From positions 1-10,777 of the forward strand of contig USOZ01000041.1 in the NCBI GenBank assembly GCA_900556525.1: 10,777 nucleotides of DNA. Direction: 5' to 3'. This document shows positions 1 to 6,499 of the stretch, piece by piece (position 1 is the stretch's first letter; the number at the start of each line of letters is the position of its first letter). A model generated the notes under the pieces. The model saw only the letters and a list, made by a program, of their open reading frames with translations, had not been told where the DNA came from and ran no database searches. The stretch comes from an uncultured Oscillospiraceae bacterium. Lineage in GTDB: Bacteria > Bacillota > Clostridia > Oscillospirales > Ruminococcaceae. The position numbers and the translations under genes are program-made.

Positions 1-1
1 G

Positions 2-118
2 ATGATGGAGCCTGTCGCTTTTGAGGACGTTGAAATAAAGATGTCCGACGCTTCAAATAAGCCTTGGGCAGCAAACGGTCACGGCAACAAGAGAGAACAT
101 AACATTATCAACTCCCTC
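2..118 (+). pseudogene. vorB: Inverted fragment of 2-oxoacid:ferredoxin oxidoreductase alpha subunit (vorB-like)
   Basis: Read on the plus strand from base 2, this stretch encodes a typical internal piece of VorB-type alpha subunits: an MMEPV motif, then NKPWA, then GNKREHNIINSL. In family members these lie after the region encoded by the minus-strand gene at 119-544, at about residues 177-215 by my recollection of the family. The piece therefore belongs to the same gene but points the opposite way. Homology stops at about codon 38-39 (base 118). Beyond that the frame runs through the reverse complement of the N-terminal part and is a shadow. The fragment has no start of its own and continues past the left edge. 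The methionine at base 2 is internal to the family sequence, not a start codon. Confidence 0.75.
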
Positions 119-127
119 TTAGGGAGC
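111..127. repeat. Short inverted repeat at the vorB strand-switch junction
   Basis: CTCCCT and AGGGAG are perfect 6-bp inverted arms separated by CTT. They sit exactly where plus-strand vorB coding (ending near 118) meets minus-strand vorB coding (starting near 122). A small fold-back hairpin at the breakpoint is what is expected from strand switching during replication or amplification. Confidence 0.7.
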
Positions 128-544
128 GAATACGAGCGCGTGGAAGTCGCCGTGACCGAGCGCGTGGGTGACCTGCCAGTAGTCCGCCTGAGAAGGCTGA
201 ATACCGCCGAGTCCCGGACCGCCGCGCTGAACGTTTATAATTACGCAGGGGAGGTCAGCACCCGCTATGTAGGAAATACCCTCTGTTTTAAGGGAAATTC
301 CGGGAGAGGAGGAAGAAGTCATGCAGCGGATACCCGAGCCTGCGCAGCCGTAGATCATGTTGATCGCGGCAACTTCGCTTTCCGCCTGTAAAAATGTTCC
401 GCCGACCTTGGGCATACGCTTTGAGAGGTATGCGGCGATTTCGGTCTGAGGAGTTATCGGGTAGCCGAAGAAACACTTGCAGCCCGCTCTTAAAGCGGCT
501 TCCGCTAGAGCCTCGTTACCTTTCATCAAGCTTTTTTCTGCCAT
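119..544 (-). CDS. vorB: 2-oxoacid:ferredoxin oxidoreductase subunit alpha (VorB/KorA-like), truncated at a rearrangement
   Basis: The alpha subunit takes part in the ferredoxin-dependent, thiamine-diphosphate oxidative decarboxylation of 2-oxoacids (branched-chain or 2-oxoglutarate type) to acyl-CoA, in the cytoplasm. The 141 residues match the N-terminal pyrimidine-binding domain: GYPITPQTE at 27-35, [11 protein letters not shown] at 51-61, [11 protein letters not shown] at 76-86, and [17 protein letters not shown] at about 107-123. Full-length family members have about 350 residues. This one stops at a TAA created where the sequence turns into an inverted piece of the same gene. Its ATG overlaps the stop of the ferredoxin subunit by one base (TAATG), so the two are translationally coupled. 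The exact substrate (branched-chain or 2-oxoglutarate) cannot be decided from this fragment. The beta and gamma subunits, expected downstream, are outside the window. Confidence 0.85.
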   Translation of the reverse strand: MAEKSLMKGNEALAEAALRAGCKCFFGYPITPQTEIAAYLSKRMPKVGGTFLQAESEVAAINMIYGCAGSGIRCMTSSSSPGISLKTEGISYIAGADLPCVIINVQRGGPGLGGIQPSQADYWQVTHALGHGDFHALVFAP

Positions 545-759
545 TACTTCTCACCTCCCGAAACGGTTATTGCGCAATCGGGACACATCATAGCGCACAG
601 CGCACAGCCGATACAAGCGGCGTCGTCAATGCACGCGGCAGTGTAGTAGCCCTTTTTGTTCAGCTTTTCCTGCTGAATTGCGACGATTTTCTTGGGACAG
701 GCTGTAACGCACAGTCCGCAGCCCTTACAGCGGTCGAATTCGACCGTCATTTTTGCCAT
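544..759 (-). CDS. Ferredoxin-like delta subunit of 2-oxoacid:ferredoxin oxidoreductase, 2x[4Fe-4S]
   Basis: This 71-residue polyferredoxin carries electrons from the oxidoreductase active site to free ferredoxin. Two classical four-cysteine clusters are visible: [11 protein letters not shown] (Cys11, 14, 17, 21) and [11 protein letters not shown] (Cys49, 52, 55, 59), each followed by proline, as in bacterial 2[4Fe-4S] ferredoxins. It is the first gene of the minus-strand operon and overlaps the alpha subunit start by one base. Clostridial VOR/KOR operons typically run delta, alpha, beta, gamma, which fits. The ATG at 759 has AAAGGA upstream at a suitable distance. A stand-alone ferredoxin is possible, but the coupling to alpha makes a dedicated subunit much more likely. 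Confidence 0.9.
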   Translation of the reverse strand: MAKMTVEFDRCKGCGLCVTACPKKIVAIQQEKLNKKGYYTAACIDDAACIGCALCAMMCPDCAITVSGGEK

Positions 760-998
760 AAGACCATTCCTTTCTTTTATAACTCATTATTCGTAACAAT
801 GCGGATCAGAAGTGATGATTAAATCGGATATGCAGATTACGCAGACTGAAAAATATGCAAGTAAGGTGCGTGCCGCGATTTATTCAGCGCTTCCCAAGTA
901 TGGCTGATATACGGCGCCCCTATGCGTTGCAGACGGCAAAGAGCGACAAAGCGCCGCACAGCAAGACAGGCTGAATGCCTGCGGAAAGGACGGAATTT
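760..998. other. Intergenic region between divergent operons
   Basis: These 239 bases separate the minus-strand oxidoreductase operon from the plus-strand regulator and should hold both promoters. I see the ribosome binding sites at either edge but no convincing -35/-10 pair, RNA gene, riboswitch fold or repeat. No open frame here resembles a protein. Confidence 0.5.
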
Positions 999-2084
999 AT
1001 GTCAAACAGATTATTTCAGGGTGTTGTTCATCAGATGCGCGACACGATAGGCCGCGTTATCGGCGTAATCGACGAGAACGCAACTATAGTTGCGTGCAGC
1101 GAGCTTTCGAGAATAGGCAGCAGCAGTGACTTCTTCTCTATCGAGCTTGGCGATTCGCACGATATTTTTATCCGCGACGGCTATACCTATAAACCCTTCG
1201 GCGTTCATGTAAAGCCCGACTATGCCGTTTTCGTTGAGGGAACCGACGAAATTGCGGGCAAGTACGCTTCTATCCTCGCGATCTCGCTTTCGAGCATAAA
1301 GCAGTATTACGACGAAAAGTACGACAGAAACAACTTCATAAAGAATATCATTCTCGATAACGTTCTGCCCGGCGATATAAGCATAAAGTCCCGCGAACTT
1401 CATTTTAACGCCGACATCAGCCGCGTAGTATTCCTTATAAATATCGTTTCAACAAACGACGTTTCCGCTTACGACGTTATCCAGAACCTCTTCCCCGACA
1501 AGAACAAGGACTTTGTATTCAATATCACCGAGTCTGACATTGTTCTCGTTAAGGAGATCAAGAACAACATTGACGTAAAGGACCTCGAAAAGCTCGCGCG
1601 TTCAATTTCCGACACGCTTCAGACCGAGTTCTTTACCCGCGTGAACGTCGGGATCGGCACACCCGTTATGGGCGTAAAGGATCTCGCGCGCTCGTTTAAG
1701 GAAGCTCAGATCGCTATTGAAGTCGGAAAGGTATTCGACACCGAAAAGAATATCGTAAGCTATGATAACCTCGGTATCGCGCGCCTTATCTATCATCTCC
1801 CGACAACTCTCTGCGAGACTTTCTTAAAGGAAGTGTTCAAGAAAGGCTCTATCGACTCTCTCGACCACGAAACATTGTTCACTATCCAGCGCTTCTTCGA
1901 GAACAACCTGAACGTTTCGGAAACTTCGAGAAAGCTGTTCGTACACAGAAACACGCTCGTTTACAGACTTGACAAGATCAAGAAGCTGACGGGTCTTGAC
2001 CTGAGAGAATTCGACCACGCGATAATCTTCAAGATCGCGCTCATGGTAAGAAAATACCTCTCCGCAGATCCGGTAAAATTCTGA
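999..2084 (+). CDS. CdaR/PucR-family transcriptional regulator
   Basis: A cytoplasmic DNA-binding regulator of 361 residues. The N-terminal part (about 5-35, with VIDENATIVACSELSRIG) resembles a degenerate sensor of the diacid-recognition type. The middle (about 135-265) resembles the GGDEF-like domain of CdaR proteins, including VNVGIGTPV and FKEAQIAIEVG. The C-terminus (about 300-350) is a clear PucR helix-turn-helix: LNVSETSRKLFVHRNTLVYR at about 304-323, followed by DKIKKLTGLDL. I chose the ATG at 999 over the one at 975 because GGAAAGGA lies just upstream of 999 at normal spacing, and the family sequence starts near there. It lies 180 bases upstream of ftsE on the same strand. The ligand is unknown. 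Control of the downstream cell-wall genes is only an inference from position. Confidence 0.85.
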   Translation: MSNRLFQGVVHQMRDTIGRVIGVIDENATIVACSELSRIGSSSDFFSIELGDSHDIFIRDGYTYKPFGVHVKPDYAVFVEGTDEIAGKYASILAISLSSIKQYYDEKYDRNNFIKNIILDNVLPGDISIKSRELHFNADISRVVFLINIVSTNDVSAYDVIQNLFPDKNKDFVFNITESDIVLVKEIKNNIDVKDLEKLARSISDTLQTEFFTRVNVGIGTPVMGVKDLARSFKEAQIAIEVGKVFDTEKNIVSYDNLGIARLIYHLPTTLCETFLKEVFKKGSIDSLDHETLFTIQRFFENNLNVSETSRKLFVHRNTLVYRLDKIKKLTGLDLREFDHAIIFKIALMVRKYLSADPVKF

Positions 2085-2264
2085 TTTTTTCGCTGTGCGG
2101 GGAAGAATGTCCCGCGCGGAAAATTTGTCGTATTTTTGCATTTTGTGCAATTTTACGGCGGTTTGAATTGTTATTGTTTATGGCAGCGCTGTCCGTAGCG
2201 GGCGGTGCTGCCGCGATATGTCGGAATGTGCCGGCTTCACATACATTTATATACAGGTGATAAA
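2085..2264 (+). promoter_or_regulatory. ftsE leader region
   Basis: This 180-base gap follows the regulator gene. It contains a GCGGG/CCCGC hairpin at about 2097-2115 without a clear T tract, and a TTGCA-TTTTG-TGCAA hairpin followed by TTTT near 2136-2154, a weak terminator candidate for the regulator gene. A longer stem-loop at 2182-2212 is listed separately. AGGTGA just upstream of 2265 is the ftsE ribosome binding site. No confident promoter was identified. Confidence 0.4.
2182..2212 (+). other. Stem-loop in the ftsE leader
   Basis: GGCAGCGCTGTCC (2182-2194) can pair with GGGCGGTGCTGCC (2200-2212) over 13 positions, three of them G-U in the RNA, leaving the 5-nt loop GTAGC. No T tract follows, so it is not a simple intrinsic terminator. 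It ends about 50 bases before the ftsE start and could protect or pause the transcript. Its function is unknown. Confidence 0.45.
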
Positions 2265-2726
2265 ATGGTAGAATTGAAAAACGTTGACGTACATTACAGC
2301 GACGGGGTAAAGGGCGGTATCGACGCTCTGAACGACGTAAACCTGCGCATAAACGACGGCGAATTCGTCTTTATCGTCGGAAGCAGCGGCGCGGGCAAAA
2401 GTACGCTTTTAAAGCTGCTGACCCGCGAAATTCAGCCCACGAACGGACGCGTATTCGTAAACGGATATAACCTCGCGAAGCTGCGCAACCGAAAGCTCCC
2501 GTATTTCCGCCGTTCGCTCGGAATGATTTTCCAGGATTTCCGTCTTATTCCGACGCTTACGGTATATGAAAACGTGGCGTTCGTGCTGCGCGTCATTGAT
2601 AAATCAAAGCGCTACATACGCCAGAGAGTTCCTTATGTGCTTAACCTCGTAAAGCTCGGGGACAAGGCGAAATGCTATCCCGGACAGCTTTCCGGCGGCG
2701 AGCAGCAGCGTGTCGCGACAGGATAA
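2265..2726 (+). CDS. ftsE: FtsE cell-division ATP-binding protein, N-terminal part (frame broken)
   Basis: FtsE is the cytoplasmic ATPase of the FtsEX complex, which drives cell-wall hydrolases at division or elongation sites. Start ATG 2265 has AGGTGA upstream. This part carries the Walker A motif GSSGAGKST at residues 39-47, the Q-loop region FQDFRLIP, and the ABC signature LSGGEQQRVA. Immediately after the signature the reading frame leaves the family sequence at 2718, reads Thr-Gly and stops at TAA 2724-2726. The family continues there with I-A-R-A. The rest of the protein (Walker B onward) lies in another frame from about 2765. About 228 residues are expected for an intact FtsE, so as written this gene gives a truncated, inactive ATPase. 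The frame break comes from a 47-base stretch of inverted local copies, described in the findings. Confidence 0.9.
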   Translation: MVELKNVDVHYSDGVKGGIDALNDVNLRINDGEFVFIVGSSGAGKSTLLKLLTREIQPTNGRVFVNGYNLAKLRNRKLPYFRRSLGMIFQDFRLIPTLTVYENVAFVLRVIDKSKRYIRQRVPYVLNLVKLGDKAKCYPGQLSGGEQQRVATG

Positions 2727-2768
2727 CGCTTACGTCGTTTATGCGCAGGTTTACGTCGTTCAGAGCGT
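2717..2768. repeat. Composite inverted insert in ftsE copied from ftsE and ftsX
   Basis: Bases 2733-2768 are the exact reverse complement of 2323-2358 (36 bases, early ftsE). Bases 2717-2732 are the exact reverse complement of 3136-3151 (16 bases, early ftsX). The two copies abut. Between the conserved GTCGCG (2712-2717) and GCGTTT (2765-2770) there are 47 bases, where the conserved protein requires 9 (Ile-Ala-Arg), a net gain of 38 that shifts the frame. Short shared sequences mark the joints: GA at the left, a GTCG core in the middle, and AGCG at the right. Confidence 0.9.
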
Positions 2769-2992
2769 TTGCCTGCGGCCCGAAGATAATCATTGCCGAC
2801 GAGCCTACGGGAAATATCGACCCTGAGCTTTCGTATGAGATCGTAGAGCTGCTCAAGGACATAAACGAGTGCGGAACTACGGTCATCATGGTCACGCATG
2901 AACACGACCTTGTAAAATATTTCGGCGGAAGAATCATCAACCTCAAGGACGGCACAATCGTCTTCGATGATTTTATTGAAGGAGGCGATTGA
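2765..2992 (+). CDS. ftsE: FtsE, C-terminal part in a shifted frame
   Basis: This is the remainder of the FtsE ATPase in a different frame from the N-terminal part. It begins with the family sequence at Ala-Phe-Ala-Cys-Gly-Pro-Lys and holds Walker B IIIADEP, the D-loop region TGNIDPELS, and the switch histidine in VMVTHEHD-like sequence (VIMVTHEHDLV). It ends two codons after EGGD-type residues, at TGA 2990-2992, one base before the ftsX ATG. The open frame extends upstream to 2672, but that upstream part is a shadow of the ftsE frame and of the inverted insert. There is no separate start signal, so this is a broken continuation, not an independent gene. The conserved motifs on both sides imply that an intact ftsE existed before the insert arose. 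Confidence 0.88.
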   Translation, partial: AFACGPKIIIADEPTGNIDPELSYEIVELLKDINECGTTVIMVTHEHDLVKYFGGRIINLKDGTIVFDDFIEGGD

Positions 2993-2993
2993 T

Positions 2994-3896
2994 ATGAGAA
3001 TGAGCAATTTCAGCTATCTTGTAAAGCGCGGCATAGGCTCCGTTTTCAAGAATGCTATGATGTCCGTGGCGAGCTTCTGCGTGCTTCTCGTGAGCCTGCT
3101 CATGGTCGGGCTTTCATGTCTTGTCGCGCTCGACATAAGCGTTATCCTGTCAAATATCGAGAACAAAAACGAAATTGACGTATACGTTTACGGCGACGTT
3201 GACCAGTCGGTCATAACTCACATAACCGACGCGATAAACGCTAACCCGAATACGGCGAACGTTGTGTTCTATTCAAAGGACGAGGCTTGGGCGGACGAAC
3301 AGGCGAAGCGTCCCGATTACGCCGAGCTTTTTGAATATCTCCCCGAAAACCCCATGCCGCATACGTTCCGCGTTACGGTTCAGGACATTTCGATGATCTC
3401 GCAGACTGCGGACGAATTTGAAACAATAGAGGGCGTTGAAAAGGTAAGTGCGCCGTATGATTTTGCTTCCGCGCTTGTAAATATTCGCTCAACGCTTACG
3501 TTTATAGCTATCGCGCTTCTCGCGGTAATGATCGTTACGAGCGTTATCATTATCTATAATGCGATAAGAAGCAGCGTTTTCGCGCGGCAGAAAGAGCTTA
3601 ATATAATGAAAGTTGTCGGCGCGACAAACTCCTTCGTCAAGATTCCGTTCTTTATCGAAGGAATGTTCATAGGCATTGTGGCGGGCGTTGTTTCGTGGCT
3701 TATAACAAAGGTAACATACGAAGCCATTCTCGGACTTTTCGAGGAAAATATCACGATATGGCAGATTTTCGGAATGGTGAACGTTATTTCCTTTGACAAC
3801 GTAACATGGATAGTTCTCGCGGCGAACTGCGTGCTCGGAGCGCTGCTCGGCGCAGTCGGAACGGTCATAAGCACTGCAAAGTATCTCAAGGTTTAA
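2994..3896 (+). CDS. ftsX: FtsX permease-like cell-division protein
   Basis: FtsX is the membrane partner of FtsE and passes ATP-driven movement to an extracellular peptidoglycan hydrolase. It has 300 residues, normal for the family. Four membrane segments are visible: about 22-47, 166-191, 217-240 and 270-295. The large extracytoplasmic loop between the first two (about 50-165) is the part that contacts the hydrolase or its activator. The cytoplasmic stretch RQKELNIMKVVGATNSFV after the second helix is a recognisable FtsX feature. The ATG at 2994 was chosen because the strong AAGGAGG site at 2979-2986 precedes it, inside the end of ftsE. An earlier in-frame ATG at 2967 lies before this site. 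Bases 3136-3151 of this gene are one of the two sources of the inverted insert in ftsE. Confidence 0.95.
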   Translation: MRMSNFSYLVKRGIGSVFKNAMMSVASFCVLLVSLLMVGLSCLVALDISVILSNIENKNEIDVYVYGDVDQSVITHITDAINANPNTANVVFYSKDEAWADEQAKRPDYAELFEYLPENPMPHTFRVTVQDISMISQTADEFETIEGVEKVSAPYDFASALVNIRSTLTFIAIALLAVMIVTSVIIIYNAIRSSVFARQKELNIMKVVGATNSFVKIPFFIEGMFIGIVAGVVSWLITKVTYEAILGLFEENITIWQIFGMVNVISFDNVTWIVLAANCVLGALLGAVGTVISTAKYLKV

Positions 3897-3901
3897 GGTG
3901 A
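3895..3901 (+). promoter_or_regulatory. Ribosome binding site deciding the TTG start of the M23 gene
   Basis: AAGGTGA directly follows the end of ftsX and matches the AGGTGA used by ftsE. It contains the alternative GTG start at 3898, and its spacing fits TTG 3907 better. The choice alters only three N-terminal residues. Confidence 0.5.
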
Positions 3902-3906
3902 TTGTT

Positions 3907-5235
3907 TTGAAATTCAGAAATAAGTTAAAAATTTTACGTTCGACAGCTTTCACGGCAGTTTTCTGCCTTGCCTGTGGTATAATAGGTACTGTTGACCCCG
4001 GTTCGGTCGTTTATGCGACGACTACGGAGGAGCTTGAACAGAAAATAAAGGATAACGAGGCGAAAATTGCCGAGCTTGACGACAAGATCGCGGCAACAGA
4101 GGGAAATATCGCGGACAGCGAGGCGCTTCAGGGATATTACTTCGATAAGCTCACCGCACAGCAGGACCAGATAAATCTGCTCAATAACAAGCTCTACGCA
4201 AAGGAAGAAGAAATTGCGCAGAAAGAGACCGAGATAAAGAGCGTCGAAACGGAGATAGCCGATACCGAACAGCGTATCGCGGACAAGACTGCCGAGATCG
4301 AAAAGCTCGACGCGCAAAACCGCGAAAATATCTATAAGTTCGGTCAGATAATCCGCACGATGTACATAAACGACAGTGAGGACGTTCTTTCGGTTATCGC
4401 GGGTTCGTCGGATTTTTACGACATTTTCGTGCGCACCGAGGTAATGAAGAGCGTCGGCGACCAGAATATGCAGTTCATGAACGACCTGCTCGACAATATC
4501 CATAAGCTCGAGGATGACCAGCTTCAGCTTGAAAAGGATAAGGCGCAGCTTCAGGACGATAAAGCGCAGCTCGAGATCGATAAAGAGCAGCTAAAGGCGG
4601 AATGGACGGCGCTTGACGAGGAAAAAAATTACACAAATCAGCTTATAACGTCTTACACGAGCGAGTATAATACATATACGAGCCAGATAGCGAACTATGA
4701 GTACCTTAAATCGACTTACGCCGAGGAAAAGCGGGTAAGCGCGGCGGAGATCGAAGCGTATCAGAAAGAGATCGACGAGATAATCCGACAGGCGCAGCTT
4801 GCTGCGAGCGGAACCGTTGTCTACGACGACGGCGATTGGCGCTGGCCGCTCGATTCAAAGTTCACAATGATAACGACATACTTTGGATACTCCGAATTCC
4901 ATAGCGGAAATCACGGCGCGATAGACATAGGAAACGGCGGAATAAACGGCGCGAATATCTACGCTATGAAGGGCGGAGAAGTCATCATCGCGAAAACGAC
5001 ATATAAACAGGGCTACGACTACGGAATGTATGTCGTAATCGACCACGGCGACGGCTATCAGTCGCTTTATGCGCACATGAGCTCGGTATATGTAACGGTC
5101 GGACAGATGGTGAGCCAGGGCGACGTTATCGGACTTGTCGGTTCAACGGGCTGGTCTACCGGTCCTCACCTGCATTTCGAGATACGCAAGAACGGAACGA
5201 GAGTTGACCCGCTTCAGTATGTCAACGTTCCGTAA
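3907..5235 (+). CDS. Coiled-coil M23 peptidoglycan endopeptidase (EnvC/CwlO-like FtsEX partner)
   Basis: A secreted murein hydrolase that probably cuts peptide cross-links under FtsEX control. From TTG 3907 the protein has 442 residues: a signal peptide (hydrophobic about 13-29, likely cut after Val-Tyr-Ala at 37), a long Lys/Glu/Gln-rich coiled coil (about 40-290), and a C-terminal LytM/M23 domain (about 305-440). Zinc ligands are present: His336 and Asp340 in HGAID, and His421 and His423 in GPHLHFE, with YAHMS (His390) between them. EnvC of E. coli has a degenerate LytM domain and acts as an activator, but this one looks catalytic. GTG 3898 is an alternative start. TTG 3907 is preferred because AAGGTGA at 3895-3901 then sits at normal spacing. 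The gene follows ftsX by about 10 bases. Confidence 0.9.
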   Translation: MKFRNKLKILRSTAFTAVFCLACGIIGTVDPGSVVYATTTEELEQKIKDNEAKIAELDDKIAATEGNIADSEALQGYYFDKLTAQQDQINLLNNKLYAKEEEIAQKETEIKSVETEIADTEQRIADKTAEIEKLDAQNRENIYKFGQIIRTMYINDSEDVLSVIAGSSDFYDIFVRTEVMKSVGDQNMQFMNDLLDNIHKLEDDQLQLEKDKAQLQDDKAQLEIDKEQLKAEWTALDEEKNYTNQLITSYTSEYNTYTSQIANYEYLKSTYAEEKRVSAAEIEAYQKEIDEIIRQAQLAASGTVVYDDGDWRWPLDSKFTMITTYFGYSEFHSGNHGAIDIGNGGINGANIYAMKGGEVIIAKTTYKQGYDYGMYVVIDHGDGYQSLYAHMSSVYVTVGQMVSQGDVIGLVGSTGWSTGPHLHFEIRKNGTRVDPLQYVNVP

Positions 5236-5259
5236 TAAACGAAAGGCATCTTAGCTTAA

Positions 5260-6477
5260 ATGAACAAAAAAATATCACTCGGCATAACGATAAGCCTTAT
5301 CGCGATCGCCTGCGCGGTCACATTTGTGGTGACGATGACGGTTTCGCTCAATCTGTACAACGAAAAAATCGCCGGAGTTCAGCAGCGCGAGGAAATGAAC
5401 ACGCGCTTGCAGGAAATAAGCTCATTCGTGCGGAGCTATTCGCTGTATCCGATAGACGACGAAGCCATTAAAGCGGGCGTTTATGCGGGTTATCTTGACG
5501 GAATTGCCGATAAATACGCGCGGTATTACACCACGGACGAATATTACTACAAAACCATGCTCGAAAGCGGCACTATGACGGGTATCGGGCTTGAAATGGC
5601 AAACGACGGCGGCTATGCGAAGATAACCTCGGTAATGGAGGGTTCTCCCGCGTACGACGCGGGGCTTTTAAGTGGGGACATCATAACCTCGGTAAATAAC
5701 GCGAATGTTCTTGAGATCGGCTATAACGCGGCTTTTTCACAGCTTCGCTACGGCGACGAGGGTACGAAAATAACCTTTAAGGCGCGCAGAAGCGGCGAAG
5801 AAACCGAATACACGCTGACGCGCTCGGTTTTTGAAATAAAGTCGCTGAGCACGGCGCTGCTCAATAACGGTATTCTCTATATTCGTATTTCCACGCTGAA
5901 CAGCCTGTCGGGCTCGCAGCTTACTGCGGCGCTCGGAGAACTTCCCGAGGACGCGGCGATAAGCGGGTACATTTTCGACCTGCGCGATTGCAGCAGCGGA
6001 AATTATGATTCTGTTTCGGAGCTGCTTTCGCCGTTTGTGAGCGCGACTACGCTTGCGACTGCGGCTTACGGAAACAATTCCTCAAAAATTATTGCCGAAA
6101 CAACTCCCGACAATTTCACGACGCTCCCGATAAGCGTTATCATAAATGAAAAAACAGGCGGCTCGGCGGAGCTTATCGCGGTCACGCTGCGCGATTTCAA
6201 CGGCGCAAAGCTGGTCGGAGCGGCGACGATGGGTTACGGAACGCTTCAGGAAACGCGTTCTTTCGGTGACGGAACGGCTATAGACATTTCGGTTGCGAAA
6301 GTTACTCCCGAAAAGCAGGAGAGCTTATACGACGAAACGGGAATAAAGCCGGAGTTCGCGGTAGAATATGCGGGCGTTGCGGAAATAAGTCCCGAAAATT
6401 ATGCAAATACATACGACTCACAGTATAAAAAGGCGGTCGAGGTAATTATCAGCGCTGCCGGTACAGCGGTCGAATAA
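5260..6477 (+). CDS. S41-family C-terminal processing peptidase homologue, probable pseudoprotease
   Basis: This 405-residue CtpA-like protein is anchored by an N-terminal membrane helix (about 5-30) and faces outside. A PDZ domain spans about 104-190 ([25 protein letters not shown]), and the S41 core follows to about 385. In active enzymes such as E. coli Tsp (Ser430, Lys455) and B. subtilis CtpB (Ser309, Lys334, Gln338) the nucleophile and lysine are 25 residues apart. Here the aligned positions are Gly301 (in NEKTGGSAE) and Tyr326 (in TMGYGTLQ). Only the glutamine (Gln330) remains. Ser302 is next to the nucleophile position, but no lysine is in place. The frame is intact and well conserved elsewhere, so a non-catalytic scaffold or inhibitor role near the M23 hydrolase is plausible. 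The start ATG is 13 bases after GAAAGG, a long spacing. Confidence 0.85.
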   Translation: MNKKISLGITISLIAIACAVTFVVTMTVSLNLYNEKIAGVQQREEMNTRLQEISSFVRSYSLYPIDDEAIKAGVYAGYLDGIADKYARYYTTDEYYYKTMLESGTMTGIGLEMANDGGYAKITSVMEGSPAYDAGLLSGDIITSVNNANVLEIGYNAAFSQLRYGDEGTKITFKARRSGEETEYTLTRSVFEIKSLSTALLNNGILYIRISTLNSLSGSQLTAALGELPEDAAISGYIFDLRDCSSGNYDSVSELLSPFVSATTLATAAYGNNSSKIIAETTPDNFTTLPISVIINEKTGGSAELIAVTLRDFNGAKLVGAATMGYGTLQETRSFGDGTAIDISVAKVTPEKQESLYDETGIKPEFAVEYAGVAEISPENYANTYDSQYKKAVEVIISAAGTAVE

Positions 6478-6499
6478 TAAACGAAAGGAACAAAACACC

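Noticed and set aside
975..998. Earlier start at 975 for the CdaR/PucR-type regulator.
   Set aside because: The ribosome binding site GGAAAGGA lies inside this extension and fits ATG 999. The added residues do not look like family sequence.
2672..2764. Plus-strand open frame upstream of the C-terminal ftsE part, which would start a separate protein at 2672.
   Set aside because: It is an out-of-frame reading of the ftsE signature region and the insert, is Arg/Ala-rich without family similarity, and has no ribosome binding site.
2712..2767. Translational bypassing or programmed frameshift in ftsE. A GGA codon is followed by TAA and a gap of about 47-50 bases, and matching GCG codons flank the gap, recalling T4 gene 60.
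   Set aside because: The matching GCG codons would give Val-Ala-Phe and omit the conserved Ile-Ala-Arg, there is no matching GGA landing codon at a useful place, and the gap is fully explained as inverted copies of nearby sequence.
2641..2955. Minus-strand open frame that contains recognisable FtsE and FtsX residues (ALNDVNLRIND then VSVILS).
   Set aside because: Those residues appear only because the inverted insert restores the coding sense of the two copied pieces on the minus strand. The rest is the complement of ftsE and has no start signals.
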